Assembly (NCBI GenBank): GCA_026929865.2
Contig: CM049404.1
Coordinates: 9,683,501 to 9,747,500 of the forward strand
Direction of reading: 5' to 3'
DNA: 64,000 nucleotides
Origin: Hyperoplus lanceolatus
Lineage: Eukaryota > Chordata > Actinopteri > Uranoscopiformes > Ammodytidae
Positions 9,072 to 22,400 of this stretch are shown piece by piece. A model generated the notes under the pieces. It saw only the letters and a list, made by a program, of their open reading frames with translations, was not told the DNA's origin and ran no database searches. Both the position numbers and the translations under genes were made by a program. Every line of letters begins with the position of its first letter. Positions within the stretch are counted from its first letter, which is position 1.

Positions 9072-12000
9072 TCAGTCCTTGTTCGCCAGAAGATCATCCA
9101 GAATACGCTCACACATGTACAGGCAGCGAGGCACATGGAAGAGCCCTGAAGAAGAAAGGAGAAACATTCATACAGTCAGTGGTTTAATTTGTGGTAATTC
9201 ATTAGCTGTAATTTGTTTGGTAAAGCTGTCTCTGAATATACAACTAACAGCTGAGTTCCCCTTTTAAGAGCAAGAGTTTTGGTTTCACCCAGAGCTCAAA
9301 CCAAACAGGACTGACTACTACAAGGACTTGTCTTGGTTCTGTTTCATCTGTTGACTCCCATTTCATTCAGGTTCTATGACAGGCTTTTATGTTGCTTTAG
9401 AATTCAGACAGTTCTACATGTGGATTATTTTCTTACCTTTAAAGGGGCCTCCTTTAAAATCCAGAGCAATGTTCCCTTCTTGTGTCAAATAGCCAAACCA
9501 CTCTCCCCTCTTAGCATCAGGAAACTGCACAGTCAGGAACATTACCGTACAGTGTATTAGGCCAACAGTGCACTGAAACATGCAGATACAGTATACAGTA
9601 GGCTACGCATTTACTATACTAACAGATATTAACTTGTACCAAGCTTCAGAAGGCAAGCAATGTGTTGTTTAATGTGCAACAGTTCAACATTTCCCTTTTT
9701 ACAGTTTTTGCCTAATGCTTACACACTAATAGTGGTTGCTAGGCCCAAAGCATCACAACCTCTAACTTTGGTGACCATGCCCTAAACACAAGAACCAACC
9801 CCAAAAACACAAAATATGCTTTGCACTGTCTTTTAAATTCTCCAAAACACTTCTTGCAAAACACTACACACAGTTCTTTACATAAGACACATTGGTCAAA
9901 AAGGAAATCTCCTGCAATCATTGGGAAAACACATCTATGTAAAATACAAAACACAACCAAATTTGGAAAATCACACAGACTCACACACATGAAATATACA
10001 AAATAAAACTAATTGAATACAACTTAGCACTACAAATATACTTCAGGTGAGCTCAGCTCCTTTGTGAGACAGTAAGAGTTAGGGGAAGAGGACAAAAGAG
10101 AGCGGCAGGAGGACAAGGACAAAGAAGGCAACAGACGGAGACAGGGTCACTATAGTGGACCATGTTATATATCATGGCCTAACAATATAGGAGGCTGGTC
10201 TGAGAGTCCAGCCCAACTACACAATAGCTCCATAATTAGGTCATTTAGACTGGATATCAGGAATATTTTCGCTGTTGGTTCTCAAAGGATGACATTGCAT
10301 GTGATGTCGATGAGGCGATGTGTCCAGACGCAAACGTGAGGCGGTATCCAAAGGATTCATAATCCACTCGCCCCATTCCTTACAACACATCTTTTTTTTT
10401 ACTGTAATTGTTTCAGAGTTCATAGTGACACACTGAATTGCTTGTTGAACTGCGATCCTACCTATTTGTTGTGTTTTTTTCTTTTGTTGGCCAAAACCAT
10501 GAAATTGCAATATAAACTTGTTTTCTTTTCTAATTGAAAATATAGTGGATCAATCTTTCCAAAAAATTCTGCAAAAGGTTGGATACGGCACGCAAGGCGA
10601 TATTTCCCCCGTTGCTTGGCAAGGGAGGACATTGCCTGTGACGTGGATGAGGTGATGTGGCCAGATGCCAACAGGAGACAGGATTCATAGCCTAAATGTC
10701 TTCCAATCATTCCCTTAGAACACTATGTTTTGTAGAATATTCTAGTTGTACCTTTTTTTACTTTTGCAAAAACCTGAAATGGCAAAATATAATAAAAGAT
10801 CTGAAGCGTTTACATTTTGTTTTCATGTGTCTAGATCAACTGTAGTGGATCAATCTTTCACAAAAAAAATCTGTATGAGACTTTTAAAGTCAAAAACCAT
10901 CCAAAGTACTGAATACAGCTGTGTTTTGCATAAAGCACATCTGTGTGTTGTTGCTGCTAGGAAAGAGTAATTCAAAAGTGCATGTGTGTATTGTTTTGAT
11001 GCTAAAAACAGTTTTGAAATGGGATTGTTAGGTTTTGTTTCAAGAGTTTCATTTTGCCGTATAAGTTAGAAGTTTATCTCCATGTGCTTTGTCCTATTCG
11101 GCCTGTGTGTTAAGTTTTGACACAGTGGGCCAAAGTCTGCAACATGTGGGTAAGCAATTGGCAAAAACTGTAAAAGTAACATGAGCAGATGGATCCCAAC
11201 ATATGCATAATACATCCACCAAAAAGCTAAGCCTATTAATAAACAGGACATTCCCTTAAAATGTTCAACTATACCTTAACTACGTACTGAAAACTGTAAA
11301 CTGGTCTTATTGCGCCTTGTTGGCTCTGCAGTTTAAACTCACATGGCTAAAGGTGTATTCATAAACTTGAGAGAATCTCTCCAGCAGCTCTGGCTTCTTG
11401 GTTTGACTGTAGGCCATCAGGAAGGCGATGAGCGCCTCACAGTGAGGCCACCACAGCTTCATGTTCCACTCCAACTGGTGAGATACAAAAGCAGTGTCAC
11501 ACAGCCTGATTTAATGCATTTGTTATACAACTCGATGCTAAATGAAACCTCCATCATCTGCATAGTACAATATTTCACCTGTGTGGGGCAGTAGCCGTCC
11601 ACATCCAGGAAGTAGAAGAGGCCCCCATGCTCTTTGTCCCAGCCTGTCTGGTAAGGCAGCTCTACAAACTTATCAATGGCAGTCTTCTGGAGCTCCGGGT
11701 CCCCTCGCTCTGCACTGAACTGGAGCAGAAACCAGCCTGCTTCCAGGGCATGGCCTGAGTCAGCATGTGGGGGGCAGAGGAAAGAGAAAAAGTGGAAACC
11801 GTTGAGGTAAGCAAGAAAGCTCAGGAAACTTAGGCTTCCCCATGCACACAAAATGTGCTTGCTGTTATCTGGTGTTTACCTGGGTTCTGAAGTCGGCCCT
11901 GGCAACCAGGCAGCTCTGCTCCCTCAACCGACACACTTTCTAAAATAGCCGTGCCGCCTCTCTGTGGAAAGTTACACAAGAAGAAGTAGGAGATTTTATA

Positions 12001-14528
12001 CCCAGCATATTTAACAACTTGCATTTATCTTATATTACTCAGAGGGAAACTAACTTCTGCCGTCTGTTGCAAAGTTAAGAAGCCCTCACCCAAAAGGCAC
12101 ATATGGATGAGGCATATGAAGACGTATATTGTGTTAAATGTTATTACCAGCATAGACAGTTACAAGTTTTCTGATTGTGGAAAAATACAAATGAATAGTG
12201 AAAAGGTGAACCAGATGTAGGAGTGTATTTTATGACAATGCTTTATAGTTTTTTTTTGTTGCAGTCATATTCTTTTTTTTGAACGCAATTTACTTTGCCT
12301 CAGCTTGCACAGGCAAAGTAAACCTGCACATATAGTTGGCTTTAAGTTACAATCTGGCCAAGTTTGACCGATACATTCAGTTCACATACAAAGTACTAGT
12401 AATCTTTTAAGCCGGCTTGCAAGAATCACAACCAACTGACAGTCCTATCACGTTAACCATGAAGCATCCACCTTGTTTTGTGTCCATACCTGGATGTGTT
12501 GTAGAATCTGCTGCACACACCAGCTGCCCAGCTCTCTGTACTTCTGCATCACCTCCTGCCCCCGGCCTTCAGTAAGCTGTTGCACCAGACACAACAGCAT
12601 CATGGGAACTGCCATGCCGTTGGTGGGAACGTCTCCTGGAAGCTGTGGCCGGCCCAGGCCTGACGAGTCCTTCTGAACCCAGTAGATCAACTGCTCCATC
12701 ATCTGCACCGCCTCCAGCTAGCAACACAACACAGCAATGCATCACATCAGCGCCTAATATTTTTTACACAGTGCTTAACAGCCAGCAAAACATGGATTCA
12801 TAATAAATATTGCTGCAGACTTTTTATAGCAACATGTATCTAGAATATACTTTCATATTCATCTTCTGTGGTCTTTTAGACTGTCATTTTTCGGGGGAAC
12901 CATGATCCACATTTGCAAAAAAAAGGGGAACCAGTTTTTTCCATAGCTCGATGAGTTTCAACATCCTGTTCTGCTCATATCAGCATAAAACCCAACTGCA
13001 CTACAGAGAATCTCATGAAATCACCAAATGAATACAGTTTCTTTCTACAGAAAGCTTGAATATGTTATGTACCATAGAACTTTTACAGCATTTGACCTTA
13101 TGCAAAGATATCTGTTCAATTAAAAATGTGTTCTGAAGGTCGAATTACACAAAAGGGCAAGGGGTCCTGGAAATATATTAGGATTAGTTTGAAAGACATG
13201 AATTTCCATTCAAAACTTTAGTGGTGAATGCCTCATTTTCTCCTGCATCACTCGTACATGTCACTGAAAAAGAAATCCGTTTGTGTATGACAGGAGTTGC
13301 AGGAGTTCCCTTGTCTGACGAGCAGGATGCGCTCATTAATTGTCATGGCAAGGTCTTGGATATGTCTTGTGTACCAGGGGACATATTAGCCTGTTAGGAT
13401 AGAGTATGATACATTATGCACTTTTCATCAGCCTCTCAGATGGACCAATAGTTGGTGAGTGGCCTAGTTGTATGAGAGGAATGGTTAGGAAGGTACCAAG
13501 ACTTTGAGGACCAGAAATATTCATACAAATATTCCATAACAATCTGGTCAGAAATAATATCAACATCTTCTCTGTTTGATGGACAGACCAACACAGTCAT
13601 CCAAAGGGCCCAACATTAGCAGGAATTCTTATCTTTTGCACAATATACAATTACATTTTCATAATGTCTTTGTACCTGCATCTCCTTGTCACCAGTGACC
13701 CTGCTCAGCTCATCCATGGCCATGATGTAGAAACACTCGCTGAATATAGTCCTCTGGATTTTAACTGCTTTCCCATCTCTTGTTAGGCAGAAGGCACACT
13801 TCAACGGGCCGCTGCTGCTGCTAGACACACGAGCAAACTTCCTCAAGAATGCTCCTCCTGAAATGCAAACGTGATAAATATGAGCAATGAGTATAAAGCT
13901 CTTCTCGGACATGAAAACTTTATATTGCTGGCTTCATCCACCTGTTAAATTAGTTCTCATCCAGACACAGGTGAAATACTAAACCATTTGTTACTGCTTT
14001 ATTAAGAACTGACAAGGCTGGTATAGAGAGATATAGTTAGAATGTTTTTTTTTTGCTGGAAAAAAATCAGCCAGTGAAAATAGTAATGATAAGAAGGCTG
14101 AACAGTATTTTCTCTTATTTCACAAGCTGTCCGAGTGAAAGATTTGAAAAGACACACTGAGCCTAGGAATAAAAAAACAAACTATTTTATATTTCACAGC
14201 TTTAAGTTCTTTGTGGTGGAAATTTTCCTTTGCTATATTAGAGCCACATGAAAGATGTTTAATTCCCAATTCAAAAGCGCCCATGCTTATATGTGGGATA
14301 CATCCTACTACTGCCCTCAACCCTTATGGTAAAAGCCTTTTAAAGCGTCCAAGCAAACATCACAAGCTAATGGTTCTCATGCTGAAATGGTGGCCTGTTT
14401 TTCCTATAAGAGGTGACGGAGTATAGAGCACACACTATTAGCACTGTCATTAATCACTGAAGTGAATCTACAAAGGAACACTGTGCTGCACCATCTTCTG
14501 CAAAAAAACTAGCATAACAAGATTTACA

Positions 14529-14592
<64 letters not shown>

Positions 14593-15058
14593 ACCAGCTT
14601 TTGCTGCTTCAAGGATTTCGGGTTTGTGGAAGCGATCCATGGTTCGGTACAGGCGACAATACATCCATACCTGTGAAAGGAACAAATAATAGAAACACTC
14701 AACATCTGATGACCACAGTTCATACAGTTGATAACCTGACTTAGATCTTACCTGTCTACCCTGCAGCCAGACATACTTCAGCTCATCATAAACCTTCCCA
14801 TCCCTCCCCAAACAAGTGAAGAAGCCCCTGAAACAGACAGCAGAGACTCATTACATGGACTGTAGCATGCCCACTACGGTCGTAAAATTACTTAGCATGC
14901 AAATTGATACAATAAAAGCCATGAGCAGAAGATATTTTATTTGGAACGTAGCTATACCCATGTACGGTGTCGTGAGAGTATTTCAGCCAGAAGTCCACTA
15001 CGTTGTCCAGTTCTTGGCGAATCCGCTCTCGATACTCCTCCAGCTTTACCACAGACAT
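9072..15058 (-). CDS. renbp: N-acylglucosamine 2-epimerase (renin-binding protein)
   Basis: The enzyme interconverts N-acetylglucosamine and N-acetylmannosamine in amino-sugar/sialic acid metabolism and can bind renin; it is cytosolic. Coding exons are 14958-15058, 14752-14827, 14595-14670, 13676-13857, 12490-12717, 11880-11961, 11579-11754, 11343-11474, 9437-9524 and 9072-9145. They sum to 1215 nt (404 aa plus stop), close to the 417-427 aa of human RENBP. Family blocks include [85 protein letters not shown] and [14 protein letters not shown]. The last contains conserved His and Cys of the (alpha/alpha)6-barrel epimerase family. The start is an ATG ten bases inside an exon whose acceptor is at 15067, so a non-coding 5' exon lies further upstream. 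Two oddities: the donor after exon 14595-14670 runs straight into a (GT)n tract, and a 1.47 kb transposon lies in the intron between 9524 and 11343. Confidence 0.97.
9702..11170. mobile_element. Tc1/mariner-like non-autonomous element in a RENBP intron
   Basis: Terminal inverted repeats CAGTTTTTGCC...TGCTTAC (left) and the reverse complement GTAAGCAATTGGCAAAAACTG (right) are each flanked by TA, the Tc1/mariner target. No transposase domain is recognisable. Inside, 10250-10390 and 10577-10720 are diverged direct copies sharing GACATTGC.TGTGA.GT.GATGAGG-type sequence. The element accounts for most of the intron between RENBP coding exons 9 and 10. Confidence 0.6.
14530..14591. repeat. (CA)n microsatellite abutting a RENBP splice donor
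   Basis: About 31 CA units on the plus strand read as (GT)n in the RENBP transcript. The tract starts within the first few intron bases after the exon ending at 14595 (exon ...GCTG, then GTGGGTGTGTG). Confidence 0.95.
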
Positions 15059-15067
15059 TATTTCTCT

Positions 15068-15688
15068 AAAAAGGAACAGTAACATCAGTCTGTGATAAAA
15101 AGGTGTGGCACACCCCTTTCCCTTGTCAACCTTACTTACGAGAAAACGAAACACATTGTACAACAGGAATTGATTGACAATTTCAATCAAGTTGAAATCT
15201 GACTAAAACAAGTTTTGCATGCAGTATACTGTCTGTATGCTGAACAAGTTACTCCAAAAACTGAAGGTAAATTTGTTATTGATGATTAAAACTAGTAATC
15301 ACCTAAGATATAAGCTCTTGTTTTATTTTACATGGGAATTTTCCTACACCCCCCCCCCCCCAAAAAAAAAGACACACACACAAACCAGTGCTTTTCAGGC
15401 CACTCTAGCTGTTACACTGCTTACTTGCCAACAGACTGATTGGCTTTATCAAATTACAGGTATTTCCTGATAAACATGTGGTCTTGTAAAAAGGGATTAT
15501 CATCCAAAGTACACTATAATATAACATAAGATGATATAGGCTATATAACATATTTATAGTTAGAGGAAAAACGAGTGGCGCGGCATCTGGAAATAATACT
15601 TATTGTAAATTCAATTCAACACTGTTATATTAAGACCTGACGGAAAATATACAACTGTGTTCATGACAGCATCAACAGTAAAAGCACC
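15068..15688. other. RENBP 5' intron region
   Basis: This lies upstream of the exon carrying the RENBP start codon. The acceptor (CTTTTTAG on the minus strand) ends at 15067, so the stretch is probably intron between that exon and an unidentified non-coding first exon. It contains a C12/A9-like run near 15349-15369. No coding signal is seen. Confidence 0.4.
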
Positions 15689-16125
15689 AACAGTGGGGAG
15701 AAAGTAACTAAGTACATTTACACAAGTACTCTATTTTTGCTACATTATCGCTATGGCCTACTTCACTACATTCCATAGAGGGAATCGTACCACTCCACTA
15801 CATGTATTTTACTTGTAAAGTTATTAGTTACTTTGTAGACGAGACTTCACATTGTCTACAACAAACATGATTAGGGAATGATGATACAGTGGCACAGATA
15901 ACACAACAGAGCAGTTCAAAGTATCTTCTGCCCCCGACCAGCTTCTAATGCACCAATAATTAAATGAATAACCTACATTTTAAATAGCACTATGAAGGAG
16001 ACAATTATGTAGGCCTACAACCTGTATTCTTACTTTAACTACATTTGGTTTATAATAGCCTACTTCTACTCTATTTGAACTTCGAGTATATTTGTACTTC
16101 GAGGTAGGCTTTATGATACTTTGAC
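15689..16125. mobile_element. Degenerate AAGTACATTTAC-type TIR element
   Basis: AGTGGGGAGAAAGTAACTAAG followed by TACATTTACACAAGTACT is a diverged form of a very common teleost non-autonomous DNA element that starts CAGTGGTGGAAAGTAACTAA. The matching right end around 16080-16125 (TTTGTACTTCGAGG, ACTTTGACTTAAG) is degraded. The family name is not assigned. Confidence 0.4.
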
Positions 16126-19100
16126 TTAAGAAAACTGAGGAGTGTTTTATGTCCTGCAACAACTATTACCAGTTGGCCTATCTTTTTATTTTATTCACGC
16201 CAGAATAAGTGACGTTTTAACCTCGAAGGCTAAACGCACACACTGGGATTTCTGAATGCAGTTCGGCTAGCTTGCTGCACCCTAAAAACAAAAAGTTAGC
16301 AGCAGTCATATTTTGTTTATTAAACTGTGAGCCGAGCATAAAGCGTCTGGTGTCTTGAGAAAAGGCGTGAACAAATACCGCTGTGCTGTCTGTAAACATG
16401 TTGTCCTGTCTGCCAGTCCTCGTCGTCTGTCATTTTATTCGCCGTAATAACAACATTGAGAAAAAAAACTGCGTAACAGGTAATGTGTTATTACCTTCTA
16501 GTCCCCCTTCGCACCTACGGCTGTAGTAGACGGTCCAGCAGCAGTGTTCAGCGCGCTCTGTATGTAGACGAGCCGTCATATGACCAGCTGATCAGCCGCT
16601 CTGAGGAGGAAGTAGAAAGAAAGCGCGCTACGTCCATGCTCTTAACGCGGACCTCTGCTGCTGCTCAAGTGTGCTGTGTTGGCTTCAGAAAAAAATCAGA
16701 CCCCTTCACTCTATGAAATCACTGTATTGTGTTCTACATCCAAATTTAAAGACATTTTGCAGACTCCGTAGCTTATTGCCTAAATCACAATGTCAATGTA
16801 TATAGGCTAAACGTGTTTTTGATGGTATATAGGCCCTATAGCCTAATCAAACTCTGTTGATATTACTTGACATTGTGGTCTATATTATGTAGGCCTACAA
16901 CAGAAAGTGAAGGAAGGTTGTAATGATGGCCATCTACTGTATATGATTCCCATCGGTACTGTCTTGCTGAGAAACCAGCAGATGGCAGCATGGACTGCTT
17001 AAAATGACCAGCAGTCAAACTTCCTCTACTTCAGTGGACTACTTGTAATTTGTTCATTTAAAGGGTCATTAGGCCTACGCATCAGGATGATCAAACGTAT
17101 GACGGTAGAAAACTTAAAAAAGTACAAGAAAAAAAGAATAATCTCACAGCACATAGCTGATAGACCAGACAGAATCAAAAGCTCACAGAGCTGCCGACTG
17201 CTATGGCTGTCCACTGACTCCTGGTGGTGGATGACCTTTGACATCTTCTCAGATGCTGTGTGATGCTGAGTCCTTCAGTTATACCGTGTACTGAGAGCAG
17301 TCATTTAAATGAGCAGCACTGCAGCAAGTGCTTTGCAGCCTCTTTATCCTCTTATTCACCTCTCAGGCTTAACACAGGCTGTCCTGCCGTGTTGGCGAAG
17401 GTTACTGTGGGGCTGATAAAAAAAATGACATATTTTATACGGTTAATATTGCTCTAAATGAGTCCGGCACAGGCATACCAAACTACAGCTCGTATTCTAA
17501 GTAGGTGCTAGAACTGAACACCTGTCAAAAATAAGAGTGAAGCACAAGCTATGAAATAGGCTACAACATTATCATAAAAGTATCATGCATCTGTTAAAGG
17601 CCTACTTCAACGGTTGGAATATGAAGGTGTATTGAACTCGGAGATCCTATGAAGTATAAATGTGCAAATACAATTAAATCGGATCATCCTAGCCTGAGAA
17701 AAGGCAGAACGAGTGTTTTATGGTCTCACTGTCTAACCCTACATTTCTCTTTCTGTGACATCATCCAACCGGTGAAGTAGGCCTTTAAGGAAACTAGCAC
17801 CTATTACCTCAGAAGCAGACAGTCAGAAACTAGCTGGTGAACAGAATGGTGCATCTCAGGATTAGATTGAAAAAAAAGAGGGATCAATTCACTTATTTCC
17901 ATGAATTGACACAAACATGACTCTAAATTGATGATCAAGTTTCTCTAAGGCTAAGCAATGGTTTACAATGGTAAACACATTAGCCACAGCAGAGTTGACC
18001 ATATGTCAGCAATGCATTTGTAGTAATATGAGTGTTAGTATTAGAGTAACATTGTAATACTGACTCAACAGAGGAAAATCCTTGCTTACATGTGTCTCTT
18101 CAGTGGCACACTAAGGAGTTGAGACATGTTGACTTGGCCAACAATCCAACCCGACACTCAGTTATTGTAACAGGCCAAGAATAAGCCATTTAACTCCTCA
18201 CATTTAACATTTAACTAATCAATCAGCCAGGGACTTAAGGGAGCTGTCCAGCATTGTCAGGCTGTTTACCTGTGGTGACGGAGCATCTCTTTCTCCTTTA
18301 AGCAGATCACTGTAGCCTGTTATATATCTGCATGTATTTCCCTCTGTGCCACATTTAAAATCTTTCTCTCCAATATCTGTCTAATAAGGAAAAAATGCCA
18401 AAACATAATCTAAAAAAAAAAAAACGTTCATAGCAAGTCATCAGTTGGCATCGTGTTTTGTCTGAGTGGAGCTGAATCAATAAGTATGCTTGCTTTATAA
18501 TGAAACGTCAAGGCTTGAATGTTACACTTGTTTTCAACACTGTATGCACCTTGAGAAATAAAGAGAAATAAAGGATTTTTAACACTTACTCTTCAGAGTA
18601 CTGACTCACAGAGTATTGTGACATAAGTACTATGTTGCTGTTTTCCAATGGCAGTTCAAAAACAGTATAGATATAGGTCAATATTCTATATATCGTTTTA
18701 CCAACACTTCTCTCTATAATCCTGTTAATACTGTGTATTTCAGACTGTGAAGATATGTGAATCTTTTTGTGTGAACTACATCCTTAATATTTATCTAAAA
18801 TACCCTGTTGCTCATCAAGTGAAATAAAATGTTTTGGGAAATAATCTGGATATTCACTTGCTGTATCTTAATAATTTGAAAATTGTCCCCTTTGGGAGAT
18901 AATACACCAAACACACCAAAATGCTCTCTGGGGCTCCCTTCCAGTGGAGAAAAAGAGATGCAGTGCCATACAGGCTGCTATACATTGTAAAAAAGTAGTT
19001 GGTCTCTACCTGACCTGCTTCTAATTGCCTAAATAGTTCATAGAATCCTTTGTGTTTGTGTTACAGATGTGTAATACTTGAATTCAGAGTCACATAATAC

Positions 19101-19338
19101 ATTAATTTTAATCCTAACAAAGGTTTTAGGCCTCCGACTTTGTGCATGCTTTTGCCCCACTGCATGTGTAAGTCCACCACTTAGTCAGATTGATGAAGAT
19201 TGGAGCATTATTCGTTATTGGTTACGGACCAAAAACCCATTCTGTAAAGTGTAACACAATATATTTCAGTTCACTAGTTGCAAGAATTAAAGGTAGTCTG
19301 AGGCATTGTCTTGCAGTTCAATCAATTAATCAATACAT
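16126..19338. other. Intergenic region between RENBP and the HIPK-like gene
   Basis: No coding exon was recognised on either strand. The part around 16400-16650 has more CpG and may hold the RENBP first exon and promoter, but no TSS or donor could be fixed. The rest is AT-rich single-copy-looking DNA. Confidence 0.4.
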
Positions 19339-19344
19339 TTTATT
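19339..19344 (-). terminator. Candidate polyadenylation signal of the HIPK-like gene
   Basis: AATAAA on the minus strand lies 74 bases beyond the stop codon at 19418, a plausible place for the cleavage signal. Confidence 0.45.
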
Positions 19345-19417
19345 CATGAAATGTAACAAAGTAATATGAGACAAATCAAGGAACAGAAAAAAGTACAAAT
19401 TTATAATGAATATATAA

Positions 19418-22400
19418 TCAGTCGTCCACAGTGGGAAGCCAGCAGCAACCAAGGGCAGCTGTGATTTGACCAAATAATGTGCAGAACCCCCTCAGTATTT
19501 TTTTAGTGCAACCAGGAACAGCAGGGGCTGCAGCAGTAAAGTCTCTTGGTTTATGTCCTTTAGAAGACCAAATAGCTGCAACTTCATTATAGGAGCTTGG
19601 AGGTGGTACTGCATGAAAATACCAAACAGCTTGATCCTCATCATATAAGGGATACAGTAGTCCTCTATCAGATGATGCAGGAGCTGGTGCATCTTCATAG
19701 GAGTCTTTGGGCTGACCACCATCAGAAGATGAGGCAGCTGCATCTTCAATATCGGGACAGGGTGGTGGTCCTACATGAAAAGACCAAACAGCTGGTTCCT
19801 GATCATATGAGGGATAAAGTAGTCCTCCATTGGGTGACCCAGGAGCCGGTGCATCTTCATAGGAGTCTTTGGGTTGACCTTCCTTTGAAGACCAGGGATT
19901 TGGATCTCTGTCACAAGAGAGTGAAGGTAGTTCTCCATCAGAGAACCAGGGAGCTGGATCTTCGTCATTGGAGAGCGAAGATTGTTCTCCATCAGAAGAT
20001 AGTTCTCCATCAGAAGACCAGGGATCTGGATCTTCGTCATACGAGTAAGTGGCTGGAACCCAATTAGATGATCCTGTGATTCGCCCATCGTCATAGTGGA
20101 CTATGGCCTTGGTTCCTTCAAATGACCTGGTGGCAGGATCATTGTCACCTCGGATATGGTGCCAGATGCTCATCGTGGTTTGGGAGGTGGCCTGACTGGA
20201 GGTACAACAGTATGACATTCAAATAGAGAATCAGCCAGTCAAACAATAACGTCATTAGTACATTGTGTGTTATGTGCAAATATGTGTTATTTGCAAACAG
20301 CTACACTGTCACTTACTAGGCTCTGCTGTCTGGGTGCTGGGTCAGGTGGGACATTGTGAAGAATGGGTGCTGGAGAGCTTGAAGGGGATGGATTCTCTGA
20401 CATCCGTTCAGATGCAGCAGTCCTTTCATGAGGTCCACAAAAGTCCTCCTGTCCTCATACTCAGCAGCCTCCACTTCTGGATAGATCTGAATATGGAAAA
20501 CCATTCAGGTCAGGTAAATCCAGACTCTAAGCTCGAGGAAGAGATTAATAACCTGAACGGATTCAGTTTTCACTTATACAACACAACAAAGAGTACTTAC
20601 ATTGACCAAGTCATCCAGAGAGCTGGGCAGCTCAATAAAGGCGTTACGCCATTGTGGTTGCACATTGTTTGCAGCTTTATATTCTTTGGATGTCTAAAGG
20701 GACAGATATGTAGGGAACCATTTTAAAATTGGTAAAAATTAAATAATGTCAGGAACTCAACTCAAACCATCAGAACGGTGAACCTACCATAAGCCTCCAT
20801 GTTGGTCCTTCCTCAGTGAAAAAGTACTTGGTATATTTCCCAGCACGGAGCAGGTGGTCCTCCGGCTGACCCAGAACTCCAACCATGCACTTCATCTGCA
20901 GGCAAAATATACAGAATCACATCAGCTGACGTTCATACAGTTTTCACATGGTGCTGGAGATTCTGTCCGAGGTAGCTATACCCACCATCTGATAGTCACA
21001 GTCAACAGGAAAGAGGTTGTCAGCGAGATATAGGAAGGCCAGGATGCAGCCAACTCCCCATACATCTATGGCTTCGCTGATGGGCAAGCCAAGGGCAACC
21101 TCGGGAGCCCTGAGGATGGAAGACAAGAGCCAAAGATGAGAAATCTGTCTGTAAGCTTTGAGGACCAAGAAGTACAATGTGGATGTTTGGAAGAATGAGG
21201 CAAGGCTCTGCTATAGATTAACAGTTCAGGGTGAACCCACCTGTATCCGCCTGGCTGAAGCTCTAACCCAGTATGGACTTTGGAAGCATGAATGGCTTCA
21301 CCAAAGTCTATTAATTTGACCCTATGGGGCTGGTCCTGTTTGTTGACAAACATAATGTTGTCCGGTTTGATATCAGTGTGCAGGATACCGAGACCCTTCA
21401 GGGCGTCCAATGCCACCAACAGCTGCAGGGACAAATAAAGAAAAAGGACAACATATGAGTTGGTATATTCAATGTGCTGCTGTGTAGGGCATAAGTGTGG
21501 GGTTTTCTTCATTTATGAGTAGAATAATAAATAAGATACTTTTGGATCCTATATACAGTTTCATCAAATACATACCTGCTTTGCAATTGGACGGATCTCG
21601 ATTAAAGGCAATGGTTTCCAGTCTCGTTCAGAGAGCAGATCATAGAGACTCCTATCCAGCATCTCAAATGCTAGACAGGTCTGTCCCATATGGTCAAACC
21701 GCTCAAAGAACTTCACCACATTAGTGTGGTCTGGATTCAGGACACTGATGTCCTTTAACATGGACACCTGCAGAAATATAAAGTGGAATGACAACAGTTA
21801 ATTATATGCACTCTGATGGACCAGACAATATCTTCTCTAAACCTTATATCATCAGAATCCGAAGGAGCCTACAACTCTACCTCTTTCTCAGTGTCCTGGA
21901 CAAAATCCTTCTTGAGGATCTTTACAGCTACTGTCTCCTTTGTTGCCAGATTTTGGCACTTGGCCACTTTACCATAGCAGCCTTCACCAATAAACTCCAG
22001 AATGGTGTAAACAGAAGAGCTGCTGAACAGGGTTTGACCTGCTTGAACTACAGGTGCTGTCAGTTTGACTGTGGACAGAGAAAATGAAATTGGAGAGAAA
22101 AATGTAAATTAAGCATTTACAATCACACATGCCGCTGAACCATAAATCATGTCCTTGCTTGTCATTGTAAGATCATGAGACAAAAAGGAATGCTCAAAAC
22201 ATTTATGATTTTCTGACCATTGTAATGTATTTATTTATTTATTTAGGAAAACACATTTGAGATTTAAGAAGTGGGAAACAAAACAATTGTCAAAACCAAC
22301 ACTGGCCTCAAGCAACACACATCGGTATAATATATTCTTAACTGCATTTTCCAAAAATCATTCATCTTGGACATAAAGCATATACAGAATATGACAGAGC

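Noticed and set aside
19597..20067. 156-codon plus-strand ORF opposite the kinase tail
   Set aside because: It is the antisense shadow of the in-frame 54-bp repeat; the minus strand continues a spliced kinase.
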